Translations under genes and position numbers: made by a program
From: JARICQ01 sp964527205
Lineage (GTDB): Bacteria; Bacillota; Clostridia; Tissierellales; Tissierellaceae
Assembly (NCBI GenBank): GCA_964527205.1
Contig: CAZGQG010000047.1
Location: forward strand, 1-10,549
DNA length: 10,549 nt
Direction of reading: 5' to 3'
In this document: positions 7,435 to 10,549 of the stretch, one piece after another
Layout: every line of letters starts with the position of its first letter
Position numbering within the stretch: position 1 is the first letter of the stretch
The notes under the pieces: model-generated
What the model was told of the DNA's origin: nothing
Database searches by the model: none
What the model saw: only the letters and a program-made list of their open reading frames with translations

Positions 7435-9640
7435 TGTGCATCTCTCTTCTCTTTTCAACTAAGAAAGTTGCAACATGTTCACCTTGAGTTCCCCTTCCGA
7501 ATCCTGCATCCATTCCGTGCTTGACTGCAAGTTCGTTAGATACTTGTGTTCCTCCTCCAAGTATGATTAATTTATCTCTAACACCTTTTTCTACTGCTAG
7601 GTCATGAAGTTTTTGCATATTTTTATAGTGAATATCATCATGAGATATAATTGTTGAAGTAAGAATGGCATCAGCATTTAACTCTATAGCTGCGTCCAGT
7701 AATTTTTCTACTGGTACTGATGTTCCTAGTATATGTGATTCAATACCATATCTCTCGATTCCACCGTGTTTAATGTCTATTATTTCTCTAATACCTACAG
7801 AGTGTTCGTCTTCTCCTACTGTAGCCGCAACTACCTTCATAGGATGTTCTTTTATCTCTGCTCTTATTTCATCTTCACTAAGCACCTTTGGCTTTGGTGG
7901 TATAATAAGGTCATTTGTATCAATTGAGAAGTCTACCCTACCCTTCATTTCTACACGAGTACCTTCAGCTTCTTGCATGATCTCCTTGTGGATTACTTCT
8001 ACCTCTTTAAGACCCATTTTCTTTCCTATTTCAATGGCAGCAAATTCTGCTGTTCTTTCATCTGTAGGAAGGAATAGGGTATTTAAGATAATACCGTCTC
8101 CTAACCATTGTACTTCTGGTGTTAGCTTAGTAGTTCCTCTAAATTCTTTTGTTTCTTCTAGTCTAACATTAACATTGTCATTCTCATCTAATTCATCTAT
8201 ATAGATTATCTTAGATGCATCTTCAAATGTTCCCCCACCAATTAACTTGGCTGGATCTTCTATATATTCTTCACCGTATTGGCCAATATTATTATAACCA
8301 AAGTGTGCAGTTACAGGTGCCATATAATCTTCGTCTCTCTCATATACAGTTCCTTCTCCTACTCCACCGTCGATCTTTCTAATAATACCGTCTCCGTTTC
8401 TCTCTGGATATTGTCCTGAGTCAACAAAGAATCCGTCTTCAACTGATTCAAAGTATCCACCATTCTCTATCATTTCTTCCATGAATAGGATGGATCTTTC
8501 TTTTAATTCCCTAACCTTATCAGCTAATTCTCCCTTGTCTCTCTTGATTTCAAGCATTTCAGTAAGACCGTCCATACCTGCAAAGGCTTGCTTGGCAGTG
8601 TCTATGGCTTCCACATTGTATATGTGCCATGGAACGTTTCTTCCTTCATCAGGAGTAATAGTTGATTGGATCTCTGCTCTTGTAAGCTGAGAAATCAATA
8701 GGTTAAGAACATGAGTTACAGTTGCTTCCCTGGCAGATGATTCCATATACTTGGTATTCATCTGAGCTCTCATCTTATAATCTTTAAATAATTCCCTAAG
8801 AGCTACTGCATAAGGAAGGTCCAGTCTCATACTTGGTGCTGGTGGTGCTGTAGGTGGTACTGTTGAAAGGTATATGTTTTCCTTCTTTATTCCAGCCTTA
8901 ACTGAGAATATAGAGTTTATACCGTGTTGTACCATAAGCTCAGGCATTACTTTCCAAGCTTCCCTAGCTGTTGCGTTGGCATTATGTGCACCATCTATTT
9001 GTGCAATTCCTGCCCATCCTAGTATATGCTTAGCTTCCGCTGCATCTACAAAGGAACGAATCATATTTATATTTCTATAAAGTACATTGTACTGAGGGTC
9101 TTGGTGAGCTCCGTTTACTCCTTCTTCTGCAAACATAACTGCAATTTCAGGTCCTGCTACACCGGATACATAGGAGTGATAGTTAATTGGTCTGCCAACT
9201 TCATCTTCTATAATATCTAAGGCCTTTCTTTGAGCCCTAACTTGCTTTCTTGTAATAGGGATTCCACCTACACCCTGTGGTGTACCTTCTATTAAACTCT
9301 CAAAGTGTGATTGTCCTGCTGTTCTTATTACCATTAAGTGGTCTGCTCCGTGCCATGCAGCCATTCTCATTCTTCTTATATCATCTTCAAACCTACCAGA
9401 AGCAATCTCTGTAGTGATAATAGAGTTTCCTTGCGGGTCTATATTATCAAAGTACTTTGCTGCTGGAAGTGGTTGACTTTGTTTTAAAGGTTCGGACATA
9501 TCATAGTATTCAAATTTTCCAATTTGTCTTTTTTCTCCTACACCTTTTCTTGAGTGCCAACCTCTTCTTCTTGGTCTATATTTGTCCAGATCTTTTAGTA
9601 TATTTTCTATATCTAATTTCTCATTTCTTTTTAAGTCCAT
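7424..9640 (-). CDS. oraE: D-ornithine 4,5-aminomutase, large E subunit (B12 and PLP)
   Basis: Catalytic subunit that converts D-ornithine to (2R,4S)-2,4-diaminopentanoate by a radical 1,2-amino shift, using adenosylcobalamin and PLP. The 738-residue length matches the family. The N-terminal two-thirds forms the PLP-binding barrel (GRPINYHSYVSGVAGPEIAV near 150-170, NGAHQDPQYNVLYRNINM after it, TPDEGRNVPWHIYN further on). The C-terminal Rossmann domain carries the B12 motif D611-E-H613-S-V-G616, a TSTII segment around 661-665 and GGG at 695-697. K624 lies exactly 11 residues after H613, the spacing between the cobalt-ligating histidine and PLP lysine known in the Clostridium sticklandii enzyme (H618, K629). 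Start ATG overlaps the oraS stop as TAATG, with AAGGGAGGTG 7 nt upstream. Its 3' end overlaps the reactivase gene. Confidence 0.97.
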   Translation of the reverse strand: MDLKRNEKLDIENILKDLDKYRPRRRGWHSRKGVGEKRQIGKFEYYDMSEPLKQSQPLPAAKYFDNIDPQGNSIITTEIASGRFEDDIRRMRMAAWHGADHLMVIRTAGQSHFESLIEGTPQGVGGIPITRKQVRAQRKALDIIEDEVGRPINYHSYVSGVAGPEIAVMFAEEGVNGAHQDPQYNVLYRNINMIRSFVDAAEAKHILGWAGIAQIDGAHNANATAREAWKVMPELMVQHGINSIFSVKAGIKKENIYLSTVPPTAPPAPSMRLDLPYAVALRELFKDYKMRAQMNTKYMESSAREATVTHVLNLLISQLTRAEIQSTITPDEGRNVPWHIYNVEAIDTAKQAFAGMDGLTEMLEIKRDKGELADKVRELKERSILFMEEMIENGGYFESVEDGFFVDSGQYPERNGDGIIRKIDGGVGEGTVYERDEDYMAPVTAHFGYNNIGQYGEEYIEDPAKLIGGGTFEDASKIIYIDELDENDNVNVRLEETKEFRGTTKLTPEVQWLGDGIILNTLFLPTDERTAEFAAIEIGKKMGLKEVEVIHKEIMQEAEGTRVEMKGRVDFSIDTNDLIIPPKPKVLSEDEIRAEIKEHPMKVVAATVGEDEHSVGIREIIDIKHGGIERYGIESHILGTSVPVEKLLDAAIELNADAILTSTIISHDDIHYKNMQKLHDLAVEKGVRDKLIILGGGTQVSNELAVKHGMDAGFGRGTQGEHVATFLVEKRREMHNED

Positions 9641-10005
9641 TAGTTAGCACCTCCCTTAAAGATACTTACAACATCTTCCCACATCTGTCCTTCTACTAAT
9701 TTAAGTCCTGCTTCTCTTATTTCCATATCCTTATCATTAGCAAGTCTATATACAATATGACCAGCACCCTTACCTATAAGGCCTCTGTCTATTGCTCCGT
9801 CTACTATAGCCTTTGCCTCTACACTGGAAAAGCCCATTCTTAGTAGGATTGATCTTTCTATGGATGGAGAAGTGTTTTTTCTTGCAAGATCTACAACTGG
9901 ATCAATTAGCTCTTCAGCTAATTGCCAGAATCTCTCTTCAAGTTGTGTTTCACTTAAGTCAGCTAAATGCTTTCTTCTTTCTTGAAAATCATCTTTTCTT
10001 TCCAT
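9640..10005 (-). CDS. oraS: D-ornithine 4,5-aminomutase, small S subunit
   Basis: Small partner of OraE in the heterotetrameric aminomutase; it has no cofactor motif itself and is needed for the active complex. The protein is 121 residues from the ATG at 10005, the length I recall for the Clostridium sticklandii subunit. It is helical and charged, with RFWQLAEELIDPVVDLARK and SPSIERSILLRMGFSS recognisable, and ends in SIFKGGAN. The frame can be read from a GTG at 10014, adding MKQ. That GTG is only one base from AAGGAG (10021-10016), whereas the ATG at 10005 is spaced 10 nt from it, so the ATG is preferred. The stop is shared with the oraE start (TAATG). It begins 14 nt after ortB. Confidence 0.95.
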   Translation of the reverse strand: MERKDDFQERRKHLADLSETQLEERFWQLAEELIDPVVDLARKNTSPSIERSILLRMGFSSVEAKAIVDGAIDRGLIGKGAGHIVYRLANDKDMEIREAGLKLVEGQMWEDVVSIFKGGAN

Positions 10006-10015
10006 TTGTTTCACT

Positions 10016-10021
10016 CTCCTT
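10016..10021 (-). promoter_or_regulatory. oraS Shine-Dalgarno overlapping the ortB stop
   Basis: On the minus strand the ortB stop reads TAAGGAGAGTG, so AAGGAG uses the last two bases of the stop codon. This is the same arrangement as at the asnS/leuS junction. It decides between the GTG at 10014 (too close) and the ATG at 10005 (good spacing). Confidence 0.75.
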
Positions 10022-10549
10022 AATATTCTGCTCCTAATTCGTCTAATGCTGCCTTAACGAATTCCATATCTGAATTTGTTTCTTCCACAAGGAATTCTAA
10101 ACCATCTTGGTCAACCTTATCTACCTTAACATGTCTTAAGGCATTTTTAACTAAGGATTTTCTAGTTCTAACTAGGTCTAATTCTTGAACATCTACAAAG
10201 GATGGGTCTTTTGGTAGAATTATTGTTTCTCCTGGAACTTCATCCTGTGGATCTCCAATTAATACCTTGATTCCATTTTCTTTTGCAAATGTAAGTTGTG
10301 GATTTATATGTTTTCCTGCTCCTGTATACTCTGTTTCCTGAACTACTAGGATTTGATCTTTATCCATTTCTTGAGCAATCTTAAAGGCTGCTGCAAGGGA
10401 TGTATTTCCTGCTGGTCCTCTTTCAAGTCCTTCTATTTGAGCTAATAATTCTGTCATATAGAATACTGAACCTTGATTTACAGTTACATATCTATCCATA
10501 TATCTAAGTGGTCTAGCTGCTGATCTAGGTACATCTGATCTATCTGGCC
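10020..10549 (-). CDS. ortB: 2-amino-4-oxopentanoate thiolase, beta subunit, C-terminal part (runs off right edge)
   Basis: With OrtA, cleaves 2-amino-4-oxopentanoate with CoA to acetyl-CoA and D-alanine, the last specific step of ornithine oxidation. Only the final 175 residues are visible of an expected 470 or so. The frame stays open past the methionine at 10499 to the edge (PDRSDVPRSAARPLRYMDRY), so that methionine is internal. The fragment has a PLP fold-type II look (threonine synthase-like): GLERGPAGNTSLAAAFKIAQ resembles the glycine-rich cofactor region, followed by ILVVQETEYTGAGKH and a C-terminal charged helical stretch ending in DELGAEY. The assignment depends partly on context: ortB lies directly before oraS in known ornithine clusters. 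The catalytic lysine would be outside the window. Confidence 0.87.
   Translation of the reverse strand, partial: PDRSDVPRSAARPLRYMDRYVTVNQGSVFYMTELLAQIEGLERGPAGNTSLAAAFKIAQEMDKDQILVVQETEYTGAGKHINPQLTFAKENGIKVLIGDPQDEVPGETIILPKDPSFVDVQELDLVRTRKSLVKNALRHVKVDKVDQDGLEFLVEETNSDMEFVKAALDELGAEY

Noticed and set aside
7665..8204. Plus-strand 179-codon open frame opposite oraE
   Set aside because: It is antisense to a confidently identified gene, is serine-rich in the way reverse frames of AT-rich genes often are, and has no recognisable domain.
8850..9000. Possible frameshift or insertion in oraE around its proline-rich PPTAPPAPS segment
   Set aside because: The frame is continuous, total length matches the family, and the downstream cofactor motifs keep their expected spacing.
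10020..10499. A complete 159-residue protein starting at the methionine at 10499
   Set aside because: The frame is open upstream to the window edge with family-like sequence, so this is the 3' part of ortB and the methionine is internal.
1..10549. CRISPR array, insertion sequence, prophage, toxin-antitoxin or defence genes
   Set aside because: No regularly spaced repeats, transposase motifs or unexplained genes were seen; all coding DNA is accounted for by ornithine catabolism, rarA and two tRNA synthetases.

Overview
The window looks like a chromosomal segment of a low-GC, amino-acid-fermenting anaerobic Firmicute (Clostridia or Tissierellia type). This rests on AT-rich coding DNA, strong GGAGG-type ribosome binding sites, a T-box leader, and a coenzyme-B12-dependent ornithine fermentation operon. 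The genus cannot be read from the sequence. Every supported gene lies on the minus strand, so transcription runs from high to low coordinates.

Right-hand block (10549 down to 5009): the distal part of the oxidative ornithine (Stickland) operon, in the order ortB (3' part only), oraS, oraE, a GlmL/MutL-related ATPase and orr. Orr makes D-ornithine from L-ornithine. OraS/OraE (adenosylcobalamin plus PLP) move the terminal amino group to give 2,4-diaminopentanoate. Ord, not in view, would oxidise this to 2-amino-4-oxopentanoate. OrtA/OrtB then cleave that with CoA to acetyl-CoA and D-alanine. The ATPase is probably a reactivating chaperone for the B12 enzyme. Junctions are extremely tight (TAAGGAG, TAATG, an 11-nt overlap, a 2-nt gap), so the genes are probably translationally coupled. 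The operon promoter, ortA, ord and any transporter lie beyond the right edge.

Middle (5008 to 4701): a non-coding spacer of about 15% G+C, carrying a perfect 14-bp inverted repeat just after orr that is a probable (atypical) terminator. Then comes rarA (4700 to 3363), a AAA+ replication/recombination ATPase.

Left-hand block (3379 to 1): a sigma-70-type promoter whose -35 box sits in the last codons of rarA, a T-box leader with an AAC (asparagine) specifier and a clear terminator, then asnS. After 11 nt follows leuS, which runs off the left edge. The layout predicts that uncharged tRNA-Asn controls both asparaginyl- and leucyl-tRNA synthetase.

I found no mobile element, CRISPR array, tRNA or rRNA, and no gene set that looks like an undescribed system. 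The points most worth checking are the Asn T-box placed in front of leuS, the reactivase candidate in the ora operon, and the odd palindrome after orr.
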